Of a stretch of 64,000 bases of DNA, positions 7,413 through 17,499 are shown one piece after another (the first letter of the stretch is position 1; every line of letters begins with the position of its first letter). Under the pieces are notes generated by a model. That model saw only the letters and a list, made by a program, of their open reading frames with translations, made no database searches and had not been told where the DNA came from. The DNA comes from Eubacterium sp. (GTDB taxonomy: Bacteria > Bacillota > Clostridia > Lachnospirales > Lachnospiraceae). The translations under genes and the position numbers were made by a program. Location: assembly GCA_017475235.1 (NCBI GenBank), contig JAFVGA010000001.1:181371-245370 (forward strand). The letters run 5' to 3'.

Positions 7413-9416
7413 ATGAAATCACACATAAGTACAAGTGCAACTCAAGCTGAATCAGCTAGAATAAAAGCTATTCAGAAAAATGCAGAAGAGTATTTTAACA
7501 ATCATCTTCTGGTCAATGATCAGGGTAGATCAAGATCAGATGAATATACAATGGACGAGAACTTCGTAAAAGAACAAGAGAAGAGGTTTGGTCCAATGAT
7601 AAAGTCTTCAACAGGCATAATGGTTCCGGAGAATGTAGCAGATCCGAATGTAAGAGATGCATTCTTAGATTCTATAATAGCAAATCCAGGATCCATTAAG
7701 CCTATCTCAAGAGAAACAGAATCTTGGGATTTATCTATGTTCCCGCCATACAATCCAAATATATCTGGACAGGGTAAGGGAATGACTGAGGATGAATACA
7801 TCTGCTGGTGTGTAGATCAGTTAGATAAGCCTCAGGTTGATGCAGAAGGAAACGTTGGTGTTTCTCTCAGGCATGAACTTCATATGCAGAAGAAATTAGC
7901 AGAAGAAGCAGCAATGTGGGAAAACAATCCTAATGATTCTTCTAGATTTGAATCTGAATATGACAATTATGATCCGGGCGAGGATGAAGACCTCGTTAGT
8001 TATTCTAATCTTCCAAAAGATGTCAAAGATGAAATCGCAAAGGGAGATGCAGGAATACATCCTGACACTGCTGTATTAGCAAGACAGGCAGAAGCAAAAG
8101 CTGCTGAAGCTGAAGATAGTTTCGGATTAGAATCTACAATGTTTCAGCCAAGTGCTTCAACAAACACAGTTCCATCTTTTGGTGGACCTCAGTTTTATAA
8201 CTACAACTATGGTCGTCCAACCTATAGCTATGGCAATTATAACTATAACTATGGTGGCTATCCACAGTATCAGTATGGTTATCCATATTATGGGGGCTAT
8301 TTTAATCCTAACTATAGCTGGTATCAGAAACAGCAGGATGATTATAAGAGGCTCCTTTGTATGACTGGTCATGCATTCCATATCCCGCAGGATATACCTC
8401 CGTATATTAGAAGGGACTATTCTAAGAATGCAAACTCACAGTTTACAAAAATAGAGAAAGACGGTAAGATGTTTTGGATAAGAACAATATCTCCGTACTT
8501 CTCAGTTATACCGGATGGGAATGAATATGCTATAGCTTTCATGTCAGTATATCAGTATCCAGATCATCCGCAGTATAAGACTATTAGGGATCTATATGAA
8601 GCTGCAGAGTTCGATTATATAAGATCGCAGAAATATGTAGCTTCACTTTTCAGAGAAGATAAGGAGACAGAATCTTTCCAGAGCTTTCTCGAGAAAGAAT
8701 ATAATCCTTACTCGTTTGAAAATGCTATTCCGGTTTATGAAGAAACTGTTAGTACAGATAGTGTGAAATATGAAGCACCAAAGCGCAGACAGATTTTTAT
8801 AGTAAATATGGAAGACGATGGATCTTGTGATGTCGTTCTTGAATCTAATATAGATCCAGAACAGGCAAAGATTGATTTAGCCGAAAGACAGCAGATGTTA
8901 AGAGAGCGTCTTAATAAGGCTTATCAGCAGGCATTTGAAATAGCTAATATGAGAAATGCCATGGCAAGAGTAGTACAGGAAGTTTATTATTACTTCCCAG
9001 AATTCAAAGAGAACTTCGATCTCACATCTGAAAAAGGAGCAGAAATAATGTCGAGATATGAAGAGCACTTTATATATGAACCGCAGAGACGTAGAGAAAG
9101 ATTCAATCATATGTATGAGCGGTTTGATATGAACATGTGGTTGTCAGATAAGAAGGAGGATATGTTAAAGAAGAACGATATCTGGCAACGAAATATGGCG
9201 GCTATTAAAGCAGAAATGGGAATAGTCGAAACAGAGGAGGATTTGAAAGAAAGAGAAATTGATAAACAGGCTTATGATATAGCGTCGAAGTATCATTCAC
9301 AAGAACTCGTACCAAATAAGCCAACGTTCAACATACCAATCTATGAATTAGAGAAGTTACCTAGGGAGGTGCTTATACGACTAGGATTAGATAACGTATT
9401 CCGTAATGCCTATTAG
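7413..9416 (+). CDS. Unidentified 667-aa protein with Tyr/Gly/Asn-rich segment
   Basis: Not recognised. The protein is hydrophilic, with a low-complexity Tyr/Gly/Asn/Pro-rich stretch at about residues 260-306 (units like NYNYG, YPYYGG). After it comes a longer helical part with EL/K/R-rich coiled-coil character (about 490-660). Tyr-Gly-rich tracts often act as flexible or self-associating linkers. Start ATG 7413 has AAAGGG 8 nt upstream; the open frame extends further 5' but without a better site. It heads a co-directional five-gene unit ending at the 12612 terminator, possibly a virion or DNA-packaging-associated set; that role is a guess. Confidence 0.8.
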   Translation: MKSHISTSATQAESARIKAIQKNAEEYFNNHLLVNDQGRSRSDEYTMDENFVKEQEKRFGPMIKSSTGIMVPENVADPNVRDAFLDSIIANPGSIKPISRETESWDLSMFPPYNPNISGQGKGMTEDEYICWCVDQLDKPQVDAEGNVGVSLRHELHMQKKLAEEAAMWENNPNDSSRFESEYDNYDPGEDEDLVSYSNLPKDVKDEIAKGDAGIHPDTAVLARQAEAKAAEAEDSFGLESTMFQPSASTNTVPSFGGPQFYNYNYGRPTYSYGNYNYNYGGYPQYQYGYPYYGGYFNPNYSWYQKQQDDYKRLLCMTGHAFHIPQDIPPYIRRDYSKNANSQFTKIEKDGKMFWIRTISPYFSVIPDGNEYAIAFMSVYQYPDHPQYKTIRDLYEAAEFDYIRSQKYVASLFREDKETESFQSFLEKEYNPYSFENAIPVYEETVSTDSVKYEAPKRRQIFIVNMEDDGSCDVVLESNIDPEQAKIDLAERQQMLRERLNKAYQQAFEIANMRNAMARVVQEVYYYFPEFKENFDLTSEKGAEIMSRYEEHFIYEPQRRRERFNHMYERFDMNMWLSDKKEDMLKKNDIWQRNMAAIKAEMGIVETEEDLKEREIDKQAYDIASKYHSQELVPNKPTFNIPIYELEKLPREVLIRLGLDNVFRNAY

Positions 9417-9429
9417 TGGAGGATCGGAG

Positions 9430-10779
9430 ATGGAACTAATTGAATCAATCAAGAACTTTGCTATAGAGCAGAGTTCTGCTGACATATATGATAAGACGTC
9501 ATTTGATATGATGTCTTTAGGTAAACGATTAAATGATTATCTGCCGCTGAATGTTCAGCAGTATATTTATCATGAGATCATAGACAACCCACACTGGGCG
9601 AAAGATGCTATCCTTAAGAAAAAAGAGATAGACAGAATAGTTCGCCCATATGGATTAGAGCGATGGTTCAGTGGAACTAATCGTATGGTGTATAAGGTGA
9701 ATTATGACGACAGAGTTGTCATAAAGATTCCTTTCAAACATTCCGGATTACCAGATGCCGGTAAGGAGATGGTAATCCAGCATTTCTTAAAGCCGTTCGT
9801 ACCTAAGGTCTTTGACGTAGGTTATAATGGCGTGGCATCTCTTAATGAGAGAATTTATCCGATCAGAAATAGAGAAGAGTTTCATATGATGAGAGGAATG
9901 CATTTCGAAATGATGCGTTACTTTAAGAAGATGGGCTTCTTTATAAATGATGCAGGTGTAAGAGCATTCATGAACTTCGGTATTAGGGAAAACTTCGGAT
10001 TGGTATTCTGTGATTTCCCAGAAGTATATAAAGCTCTTGATGGCTTACGTTGTAAGCGTTGCGGTGGAAAGATTGGATATACTCCTTGTTTCGACAAGAT
10101 CCAATGTAGAAGCTGCAATAAAGATTATAATGCGCAAGAAGTAGCGGCTGGAACAATCCAGAGCTACTTTTATAAACAAGCATTGAGACAGTCAAGTCAA
10201 AATGCACAAAATAATAGTAAAGGAGGTACTCATAATATGAGAGTACAGATTTTATCATTCGGCGAAGATGGCGTAACTTGCCTCACAGACACAGGCGTTA
10301 TCGGTTCAACAAAAACAGTGCAGCAGCCAGCAAAGAAATCAGCGGCTGATTTTAAAAAGAAGGCGGTTAAGCATATGGTTATGCTTCCACCAGAAGTAAA
10401 GATTCAGAAGGATCCGGTTAGCATAATCGGAACTAAGAACAATCCTGGCAAGAAGACAGATACGCCGTTAACAAGCCATGAAGGTAAAGTTATAACTAAT
10501 GACAAACCTTCAAATAAGAAGACATCCCGTAAGAAGGATGCCGAGAAAATACAGGAAACTCCAGTCTCAGAAGAGCCAGAACTTCAGCATGAAGAAACTT
10601 CTCCGTTAATAACTCCAAGCAAAGAGCCAGAGCCAGAACCGGAACAGGAAGAAGCCGCAATCTACGACATCGATCCTGAGGAGCTGAAAGGCCGTAAGGA
10701 TGGTAAGAAGAAGAGAGAAGTTGATCGTAAGAAGAAAAAGACCAAGTATGACGAGGAGTTTGATGAGGAGGACTTCTAA
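9430..10779 (+). CDS. Zinc-ribbon protein with kinase-like N-terminal region; possible dual start
   Basis: A 449-residue protein started at ATG 9430 (GGAGG upstream). Residues 80-102 (GTNRMVYKV then VVIKIPF) resemble the glycine loop and beta-3 lysine of a protein-kinase-like N-lobe, and LVFCDF near 191-196 could be its DF motif; this is only a resemblance. A four-Cys zinc ribbon follows: C208, C211, C226, C229. The last 180 residues are a different, Lys/Glu/Pro-rich tail that starts with an internal Met at residue 270 behind a perfect AAAGGAGG, so a separate C-terminal product is likely (see 10237-10779). The stop overlaps the next start (TAATG). Confidence 0.7.
   Translation: MELIESIKNFAIEQSSADIYDKTSFDMMSLGKRLNDYLPLNVQQYIYHEIIDNPHWAKDAILKKKEIDRIVRPYGLERWFSGTNRMVYKVNYDDRVVIKIPFKHSGLPDAGKEMVIQHFLKPFVPKVFDVGYNGVASLNERIYPIRNREEFHMMRGMHFEMMRYFKKMGFFINDAGVRAFMNFGIRENFGLVFCDFPEVYKALDGLRCKRCGGKIGYTPCFDKIQCRSCNKDYNAQEVAAGTIQSYFYKQALRQSSQNAQNNSKGGTHNMRVQILSFGEDGVTCLTDTGVIGSTKTVQQPAKKSAADFKKKAVKHMVMLPPEVKIQKDPVSIIGTKNNPGKKTDTPLTSHEGKVITNDKPSNKKTSRKKDAEKIQETPVSEEPELQHEETSPLITPSKEPEPEPEQEEAAIYDIDPEELKGRKDGKKKREVDRKKKKTKYDEEFDEEDF
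10237..10779 (+). CDS. Possible nested 180-aa product from an in-frame internal start
   Basis: ATG 10237 is in frame with the 9430 gene. It is preceded by AAAGGAGGT (10219-10227) at ideal spacing, as strong as any true start in the window. The product would begin MRVQILSFGEDGV and continue into a basic/acidic low-complexity tail ending KKKKTKYDEEFDEEDF. Either the two were once separate genes whose stop was lost, or the longer gene also makes a short form. The sequence alone does not decide. Confidence 0.45.
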   Translation: MRVQILSFGEDGVTCLTDTGVIGSTKTVQQPAKKSAADFKKKAVKHMVMLPPEVKIQKDPVSIIGTKNNPGKKTDTPLTSHEGKVITNDKPSNKKTSRKKDAEKIQETPVSEEPELQHEETSPLITPSKEPEPEPEQEEAAIYDIDPEELKGRKDGKKKREVDRKKKKTKYDEEFDEEDF

Positions 10780-11270
10780 TGATACGAATAGATTCAAACC
10801 CAAACAATAGGACACCTTTAACTAAAGTAGTCTTTATGGATGAGAATCTGGATCCGTCATTTATTAAGAATATTCCGAATGCTACATCGGGGACGGTACT
10901 TTTGCCGCCCCCGTCCGTAGTACGGAATTATATTGATTCAAATGACTTAAACTACTATACATTCGAATACCAAGGTTATATGTCAATGTACTGCAGGGAC
11001 TTTATAGCAGCTATGCTATATGATGCCGTGTTTTTTAACACTGATATATTAATTGTGATTGATTCGAATCATGATATGTATATGAATCAGATTCTTATGT
11101 TTATGGATAATATGTATGGATTCAATATTAATACTCAAACTCTTGCACCAGATCCGAATAGGATTATGACACTTAGAAATGATTTGGTGATGCTCTGTGG
11201 AGTTAGTGAGTATGAGGTTACATCTAAATTGTATCCTAATGCAATCAGTCCATTCATCAGGAGGCGATAG
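10779..11270 (+). CDS. Unidentified 163-aa protein
   Basis: Not recognised. It starts within the stop of the upstream gene (TAATG), a translationally coupled arrangement. Features include a proline run (LLPPPSVV near 41-48), a hydrophobic strand followed by acid residues (DILIVIDSNHD near 89-99) and Met/Tyr-rich helices. No transmembrane segment is certain. Its place within the 7413-12616 unit suggests a shared role with its neighbours. Confidence 0.8.
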   Translation: MIRIDSNPNNRTPLTKVVFMDENLDPSFIKNIPNATSGTVLLPPPSVVRNYIDSNDLNYYTFEYQGYMSMYCRDFIAAMLYDAVFFNTDILIVIDSNHDMYMNQILMFMDNMYGFNINTQTLAPDPNRIMTLRNDLVMLCGVSEYEVTSKLYPNAISPFIRRR

Positions 11271-11271
11271 T

Positions 11272-11850
11272 ATGCTTATATTCTATGAAGGAACAGAACC
11301 ATCGCATATAAGTGGTTTTGATTCTAAGACATATAATATCAACGTACCTAATGCCATCCCATCAGGAGAATACCCTGATGTGGATGGTAGATTATTAGAT
11401 CCGTACTTTACATACGGAGCAGGATTTATTCCTGCAGCCATTCAGCAGGATGAAATAACAAGGGGTTCTTATTTGAGAGAATTCCTAGTGAAGTTCCTAT
11501 ATGATGATCCAGAGAAGTTAAGGTTGTTGGCAAGAATATTTGTCGATATCTTGCATAATGATTATGTATTGATGAGAGTAAACAACTCGTCTTTTGGATC
11601 GATTCTTACTGAGGCATACCTTAAAGTATTCGGTGATACATTCGGACTGAGTGTTTGTCATCTTGAATATCCATGCGATCTCAGAGAAGAAGTTTTAGCC
11701 TTGAATAAGAAAGGTGAATTCCAGAACTTCAACAAATTCAATTGTATGGGCTACGAGAACTTTAAACAGATTCTCGAAGAGTATGGCGGAATAATGGTAT
11801 CTCCTGAAGAACTACAGTATTTAGGGGATGATTATTATGATCCGTACTAA
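11272..11850 (+). CDS. Unidentified 192-aa protein
   Basis: Not recognised. ATG 11272 has AGGAGG 7-8 nt upstream and lies one base after the previous stop; a longer in-frame extension from 11197 has no ribosome binding site. Mixed alpha/beta composition with an acidic end (GDDYYDPY). The next gene's ribosome binding site is inside its 3' end. Confidence 0.8.
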   Translation: MLIFYEGTEPSHISGFDSKTYNINVPNAIPSGEYPDVDGRLLDPYFTYGAGFIPAAIQQDEITRGSYLREFLVKFLYDDPEKLRLLARIFVDILHNDYVLMRVNNSSFGSILTEAYLKVFGDTFGLSVCHLEYPCDLREEVLALNKKGEFQNFNKFNCMGYENFKQILEEYGGIMVSPEELQYLGDDYYDPY

Positions 11851-12616
11851 TCTATGGAAAAAAGATAATTGGACGGTCAAGGAATCTTACGTGATTAACT
11901 CGATATATGAATATGATATAGCGAAAGCTAATATTAGTATCTTATACGAGTTGGGCATAATCAACGACGCGCAATATAATACTCTGTATGTAGCAGATAG
12001 AAAGTACAGAGAAGTGAAAGTCGGATTAATGCAAAAAGATCGTGAGATTGCCAAGGCTTTGTCTGATGGGTTTAAATTTTTTAGACAGAAATTATTTGAA
12101 GCCAATCAGATTCAGGATGACGAGGTAATATCCATAAAGAAAGATGCGGTGTTTGTTACTCGTCCATTAGCATTTACTACATTTGGAAGAGTGAATTTCA
12201 AAGCTAAGAATAAATATGGTTTAATGATTAAGAGTGGTTCATTAGAAATCTATTACGGATATGATTCTGTAATACAAGAGCACATATTAGATATCAAAGG
12301 TATACGAGATGATAAACTCGAAGCCTACGATAGCTATTTTGCTTACATTTTGATTTCAGTGTTATACCTTGTCTCAACCCGTTCTTATAAGGATGCGTTG
12401 GGAACGCTTAATTCATTTATAGCTCAATATATGGCTTTGCAATTACCTGTATCTGCATACAGAGAATTCAATAAAATCTATATGTATAAGATTAAGAATT
12501 CGACGTATTATTGTGATGAAGTGTATCAGGAGCACGTTCATCAATTGGATATATCTTACAATCTGAAATTATTAATGTATCTTAAAGTAGCATTGATAAA
12601 TATGTATTATGGATAG
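11837..12616 (+). CDS. Unidentified 259-aa protein, last of the operon
   Basis: Not recognised. ATG 11837 is favoured (AGGGG 10 nt before) over the in-frame ATG at 11828. It overlaps the preceding gene by 14 nt. The protein is helical, with a Tyr/Lys-rich C-terminus (KIKNSTYYCDEVYQEHVHQ). Its stop codon lies inside the terminator stem at 12612, so the transcript ends immediately. Confidence 0.8.
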   Translation: MIRTNLWKKDNWTVKESYVINSIYEYDIAKANISILYELGIINDAQYNTLYVADRKYREVKVGLMQKDREIAKALSDGFKFFRQKLFEANQIQDDEVISIKKDAVFVTRPLAFTTFGRVNFKAKNKYGLMIKSGSLEIYYGYDSVIQEHILDIKGIRDDKLEAYDSYFAYILISVLYLVSTRSYKDALGTLNSFIAQYMALQLPVSAYREFNKIYMYKIKNSTYYCDEVYQEHVHQLDISYNLKLLMYLKVALINMYYG

Positions 12617-12642
12617 TGGAGTAACGCTCCACTATCTTTTTT
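12612..12642 (+). terminator. Rho-independent terminator
   Basis: GATAGTGGAG / CTCCACTATC (10-bp stem, 5-nt loop) followed by TTTTTT. It overlaps the stop codon of the preceding gene and closes the 7413-12616 unit. Confidence 0.9.
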
Positions 12643-12660
12643 GTCACTGGATAGGCAATC

Positions 12661-12680
12661 TCAACTTTTATGTAATAATT
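12661..12680 (+). promoter_or_regulatory. AT-rich motif B before the first adhesin gene
   Basis: TCAACTTTTATGTAATAATT lies between the terminator and AAGGAGG of the next gene. Near-identical blocks precede the starts at 17500, 24151 and 35266. Probably a late promoter or leader element. Confidence 0.45.
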
Positions 12681-12698
12681 TATAAGGAGGTAATAAAC

Positions 12699-15600
12699 AT
12701 GGCTACAGAATTACTCAACCGTAGTTTGGACCTTATACACTCGAAAGTTGGTACGGTCCATACGTTGGAATTCGATACCACTTATCCGACTAAGCTAAAT
12801 GGATTCGTTATTAAGATATTCAGAGCCACAGCAAACTATAGTACTGGAGATACTTTTTCTCTTAAGCTTGCTGACGACGATATTCTTACGATAAATAAAG
12901 TAAATTCTTTCCAAGGACAGTATACAGTCGCTGATTACTTTAAGAGTGGAAGTGCTGTTCTCTGTGTAATCGAAGTTACAGAGAATAGATTAAATGGTGC
13001 TATTCGTTTATGGGATATTAGTAGAGAATATTCTAAGAATATGGATGCTATGATATTAGATTATACATGCAATCAGGATAATGATGCTGATATAATCAAT
13101 GGTATGATAGCAGCATTACAAACCTATGATGGTGAATCCGGAGATATAGATGATGATACTTACGGAATACATATCTCGGAAAATATGAGAAGAGCTACAA
13201 GACAGCTCATCATTAAATTCTATGGACAGTTAGGTCTTAAGTTTGCTCATCCTTGGACTAATGCTGGAGAAAATCTTAATGATGTAAGATCTAAGCGTCT
13301 CGAATTCATTCATATCGTTTCTAACAATACTCGTGAAATTACACACGGTAGTCAGACCGCTACTGTACAAGAAGAGGATTTATTTACGTATGTGCTTGAT
13401 TTCGAGAATTGTATCATCATTGATGATGCTAAAGCTATAATCAATTCCGTATGCAGTGAATATGGGATCACTGGAGATAACTGGGGAACAAGAGCTTTCC
13501 TTGTGGGTCTTGCAGGTGATTCTAAATGTAGTCTTACTATCAGAGGTCTTAGATTCTGTAAAGACTATATGGGTATCGTTTTCGTTGATGGTAAGGATAA
13601 GCTTGTAAATATCGAGAACTGTACGATCGTAACTAATACTTTCAATGGTAAGATTGCTCCATCTATTTATAAGTCATACTATGATAATAACCAAGAAGAC
13701 GATATTCTTCTTTATATTGGTGACGATAATAGCGACTTTGATGAAGACTTAGATACTCAGGAGTATTCAAAAAGATATCGTTTCCCAATGATAATCGATA
13801 ACTATAGTCCTACATCCACAGTAAATATCAGCAATACAGATATCAATCCTTCTAATGATGGATATAGTGCTATTCCTCATATCATTCATAATAGTGGTAA
13901 GATGAATATCGATAGTAGTAATATCAATTTCTATTACTGTATCAAGTATTATGATAACAACACATTCACAACACAGTCTGGCGCTATTTACAATGAGCCT
14001 AGATTAATTGATGATAATGCCGTAGAGTATACTAAGTATCAGCTTACAGGAGATGACATGGTTGATCCAACTCTTTTCTTAATGAGAAGTATTCTTGGGT
14101 CATTTAATGACTTCACCGAAGGCACTGTTTCCACTCCAGAAGAACCTGGTTATTGGTGGAAACCATCTTTTGCTCTCCCTACTATTAAGAGATATAATAC
14201 GCCAGATCATATCAGTTATTGGCGTAATATCAACGTGAATCTTTCTAATGCCGTTAAGCCTACACTCACTTTAAGTAATTCTAACGTTAAACATACGAGA
14301 GGTATGTTTATCTCGAACTTATGGGGAACTGTAACTATCTACAATTCTAGATTAGAATTAGTAAATGGTGTTACTAAGTATATTCCAAATAGCCATTCTA
14401 TTGGTGATGTATATCCATATTATGGAACCGCTCTGTATAATAGAATGGTTGACTCATATGGTGGTGAGCTCGATATTAAGGACAACACCTTTGTATCAAA
14501 CGGATTTAATATCCAGCTTATCGGTGTTGCTTGCTGTAAGGAAGATAACGTTTATAGAGGAGCATCTTTATCTTGTATAAACAATGTCTTCTATATGATA
14601 CATTCATACCAGCATATTAAGGATGCTTCTGTTTGTATTAAAGCCATGTCTTATGATCCTGCCACATTAGGAAATAACTTCTCTAATACTATGGGTAATA
14701 AGATTACGATACAGAATTGTAATGTGTCATGCGAATACACAGGAAGCTATGCTGCTCTGATAAATACTACAGGAATGTCTCAAGATGAGAGTGCGGCTTA
14801 TCAGGGAATTCTTAATATGAATTTCCAGTATCCTAATATGAGATACGTGATAGCATATCTTCTTATCTACACAGGTTTATTTGCTGGTCAGAGAGATTAT
14901 AAGCTTTCTGGCGATGAGCTCAATATGGAACCTAATGTAGTATATAGACTTACAGATATAGCCGGTACAAACTTCATATACAATATAGGTGACAACTACA
15001 TTTCTATCAATAACTGCTATACGGACAGAATGGGAGCTAGCGTTTCTAAGTCTCCTATGTTTGGTATTTATGACCAATCAGTAAGTAAGAACGGTAAACT
15101 TGATATTGCAAATAGTGATATCGGAGCTTGGTTCAACTGTGTTTCAAGTATTCTCCTTAGAGAAATATACGAAACAGAAGCATATAGAAATCAAGCTTTT
15201 GCTCATGATGTATATATCAACAACACGTTATTCACAAACTTTGTTGAATATTCTCACAAAGTAGCGACAGCTGAAAAGTCTGTGATTATTCCATCTACAT
15301 ACTTCGAAACAAACCAGTATGTGGATATTAACCGATCTAAGTTTTTAGGTAGTGACGTTGTTATTAATACTGATGCCACATCTAAAGTTACTGTGGATGG
15401 TTGTAAGTTTGATAAGGTTAAGCTCTTATTCAATGTATACAAAGATCCGCTAGTAATTACTAAGACTGCAACTGCCGGTTCATCTAACTATACTAAAGAT
15501 TGGTGTGTAGCAAGTTACAATCCTTTAAGGTATAGTGGTGCAGTAAATAGAAGAACTAGAACATCAAAAGATGAGCTCTTCATCAGAGATTGCGAATTCA

Positions 15601-17435
15601 CTGGATTATCATATACTAAGATAAAAGCAATACTTACAGATATCGATGGCAATGATAATTTAATTTTCAGAGTCGGAACAGTTGAGTATGCTGATGATAT
15701 GTATACAGAAAGATCGTGCATAGATGGTTGTCCTGTTGTAATCAATTCCATTCGTAAAGCTACATTAGAAAACAATAGATTTGATAATGCGGCAAATAAT
15801 GTGATATATTTAGGACAGCAGTCTATGTTTGCTGAGTACTATGATCTCTTCTCGGTAGAACCTGTTGGTGTAGTTGGAGTTGATAACGAGATAATCGCCA
15901 GAACAAATAGAGCTATACCATTCTTTGACTTCGACTTAGAATTATCCGGCAATATATTCAAGTCGTTTATCTCTGATAAAGATAAATACAACGTAATCTG
16001 CGATACTGAAGATATAGATGATCATTTTATCGCTTCTAATATACTCATTCTTGGTGATACGGTAAATCTTGATGCGCACGATAATACATTCCTTATGGCA
16101 TCATATGAAGGTGCGGCTAATATTCTTACTATGAGTGATAGACTCTATAATAATTGTGTAATGCCGTATTACATTCATGAGTATGATACAGTCACCTTTG
16201 ATCCTCCAATTTCACCAACACTGGTTATTCCTGTACCGGACAGCGTTGTAGAGGAACGAATGAAGACTATCAAAAATGATTTGAATATTCAGAATAACGA
16301 GTTTGCTTCAATAATCTTCGGAATAGACCAAGATTTCCCTGGTATTACTATGAAGAATATTTTCACTTGGTTTACATTGCTTGATAAGACTGAAAAAATA
16401 CCTGTTATTCGTGAAGATACAGCATTGGCTAAAATTGTAAGGGCAGTATACCGTGCATTCAATATCGGTATCAAAAATTGTAATACTAATTTTACAATAG
16501 CCTCTAATATATTCACAAAATCAAGAGGTAAGAATGATGGATCCGAAATATCAACTGTCGGTATGTATAAGAAGAAGATATACAAGACATATGGCGGAGA
16601 AGATATAATATTATTTGATGCTACAAAGCCGAACGATAATGACGTATTCTCAGGATTTAACCTTGCTCTTGAATCGACAAGAGATGCTATAGGAAATAAT
16701 GATACGCACTATAGAGTAAACGGTACAATCTACGATAATATTGTTGGCGCTTATGAAGATACTACGGAACTCGGATTAACCGACTATGTGTACAAATTAG
16801 ATATGCAGGGTCTTATATTCCACAATAACCCGGGTGGTGGAGATAAGCCATATCCTCTTGCAGTATATGCGGACTATTATGCTTCTATGCAAATGGATCT
16901 TGAACAAACAATTGAATCTGGCGGTATTACTGATTTCAATGTCAAGGCCCTGAATGTTCGAACTTGGTCGGATCCAGAGTACAAAGATAGAAGTATAAAG
17001 GTTTATCATTATTATGAAGCTACCAAGGGTGCTGAAATTATAGATCCTACAGAATCTCAGAAGGCTGCCGCTATTCTTGAATATAAGTATTATAAAGAAG
17101 GTCAGGAAGTTCTTAATCCTATACCAGAACAAATTCCCGATCTTATCGAAGACGACGGACATTATTATCAGAAAGAAGAAACAACAGCTGATGATCCAGA
17201 TGTCGTTCTTCAGGAACCTCATTACTACACTAAAGTGAAGGGTAATGAGATTGTAAATCCTACAGAACAGCAGAAGCTTGCTGCTATTGTAGAGACTGAG
17301 AATAAGGATATATCTTATCTGGAATTCGCAAAAGACGATGATTCTAATAGACTCGAATGCGATCATCCTGAATGGAATCCTTATTCATGCCACGGATATT
17401 CTATTATCACAGCAACAAAAGAAATTTATCGTTAA
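12699..17435 (+). CDS. Giant beta-helix-like phage surface/tail protein (1578 aa)
   Basis: Probably a tail fibre, spike or adhesin acting outside the cell. An N-terminal module (about 1-110) has a pattern shared with the next three genes. A long central region (about 200-1400) is built of degenerate right-handed beta-helix repeats with Asn ladders: VNIENCTIV, VNISNTDI, LENNRFDNA, LSGNIFKSF, IQNNEFASI, IASNIFTKS. A C-terminal part (about 1440-1560) holds a twofold repeat of 'G.EI..PTE.QK.AAI'. Start ATG 12699 has AAGGAGG and lies after a terminator and motif B. No enzymatic motif was recognised, so binding is more likely than depolymerase activity. Confidence 0.75.
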   Translation: MATELLNRSLDLIHSKVGTVHTLEFDTTYPTKLNGFVIKIFRATANYSTGDTFSLKLADDDILTINKVNSFQGQYTVADYFKSGSAVLCVIEVTENRLNGAIRLWDISREYSKNMDAMILDYTCNQDNDADIINGMIAALQTYDGESGDIDDDTYGIHISENMRRATRQLIIKFYGQLGLKFAHPWTNAGENLNDVRSKRLEFIHIVSNNTREITHGSQTATVQEEDLFTYVLDFENCIIIDDAKAIINSVCSEYGITGDNWGTRAFLVGLAGDSKCSLTIRGLRFCKDYMGIVFVDGKDKLVNIENCTIVTNTFNGKIAPSIYKSYYDNNQEDDILLYIGDDNSDFDEDLDTQEYSKRYRFPMIIDNYSPTSTVNISNTDINPSNDGYSAIPHIIHNSGKMNIDSSNINFYYCIKYYDNNTFTTQSGAIYNEPRLIDDNAVEYTKYQLTGDDMVDPTLFLMRSILGSFNDFTEGTVSTPEEPGYWWKPSFALPTIKRYNTPDHISYWRNINVNLSNAVKPTLTLSNSNVKHTRGMFISNLWGTVTIYNSRLELVNGVTKYIPNSHSIGDVYPYYGTALYNRMVDSYGGELDIKDNTFVSNGFNIQLIGVACCKEDNVYRGASLSCINNVFYMIHSYQHIKDASVCIKAMSYDPATLGNNFSNTMGNKITIQNCNVSCEYTGSYAALINTTGMSQDESAAYQGILNMNFQYPNMRYVIAYLLIYTGLFAGQRDYKLSGDELNMEPNVVYRLTDIAGTNFIYNIGDNYISINNCYTDRMGASVSKSPMFGIYDQSVSKNGKLDIANSDIGAWFNCVSSILLREIYETEAYRNQAFAHDVYINNTLFTNFVEYSHKVATAEKSVIIPSTYFETNQYVDINRSKFLGSDVVINTDATSKVTVDGCKFDKVKLLFNVYKDPLVITKTATAGSSNYTKDWCVASYNPLRYSGAVNRRTRTSKDELFIRDCEFTGLSYTKIKAILTDIDGNDNLIFRVGTVEYADDMYTERSCIDGCPVVINSIRKATLENNRFDNAANNVIYLGQQSMFAEYYDLFSVEPVGVVGVDNEIIARTNRAIPFFDFDLELSGNIFKSFISDKDKYNVICDTEDIDDHFIASNILILGDTVNLDAHDNTFLMASYEGAANILTMSDRLYNNCVMPYYIHEYDTVTFDPPISPTLVIPVPDSVVEERMKTIKNDLNIQNNEFASIIFGIDQDFPGITMKNIFTWFTLLDKTEKIPVIREDTALAKIVRAVYRAFNIGIKNCNTNFTIASNIFTKSRGKNDGSEISTVGMYKKKIYKTYGGEDIILFDATKPNDNDVFSGFNLALESTRDAIGNNDTHYRVNGTIYDNIVGAYEDTTELGLTDYVYKLDMQGLIFHNNPGGGDKPYPLAVYADYYASMQMDLEQTIESGGITDFNVKALNVRTWSDPEYKDRSIKVYHYYEATKGAEIIDPTESQKAAAILEYKYYKEGQEVLNPIPEQIPDLIEDDGHYYQKEETTADDPDVVLQEPHYYTKVKGNEIVNPTEQQKLAAIVETENKDISYLEFAKDDDSNRLECDHPEWNPYSCHGYSIITATKEIYR

Positions 17436-17443
17436 TAATTACA

Positions 17444-17477
17444 GAGGATACCCTTACGAGGGTATCCTCAACTTTTT
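17444..17477 (+). terminator. Rho-independent terminator
   Basis: GAGGATACCC / GGGTATCCTC (10 bp, loop TTACGA) followed by AACTTTTTATT. The T-tract doubles as the start of motif B. Confidence 0.85.
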
Positions 17478-17485
17478 ATTAATAA
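17468..17485 (+). promoter_or_regulatory. AT-rich motif B before the LRR adhesin
   Basis: TCAACTTTTTATTAATAA follows directly on the terminator stem, with AAAGGAGG just behind it. Compare 12661, 24117 and 35232. Confidence 0.4.
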
Positions 17486-17499
17486 AGGAGGTCGATAAT

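Noticed and set aside
16797-17366. Long minus-strand frame inside the beta-helix gene
   Set aside because: A shadow frame with hydrophobic, low-quality composition and no start signal; the plus-strand gene is well supported.
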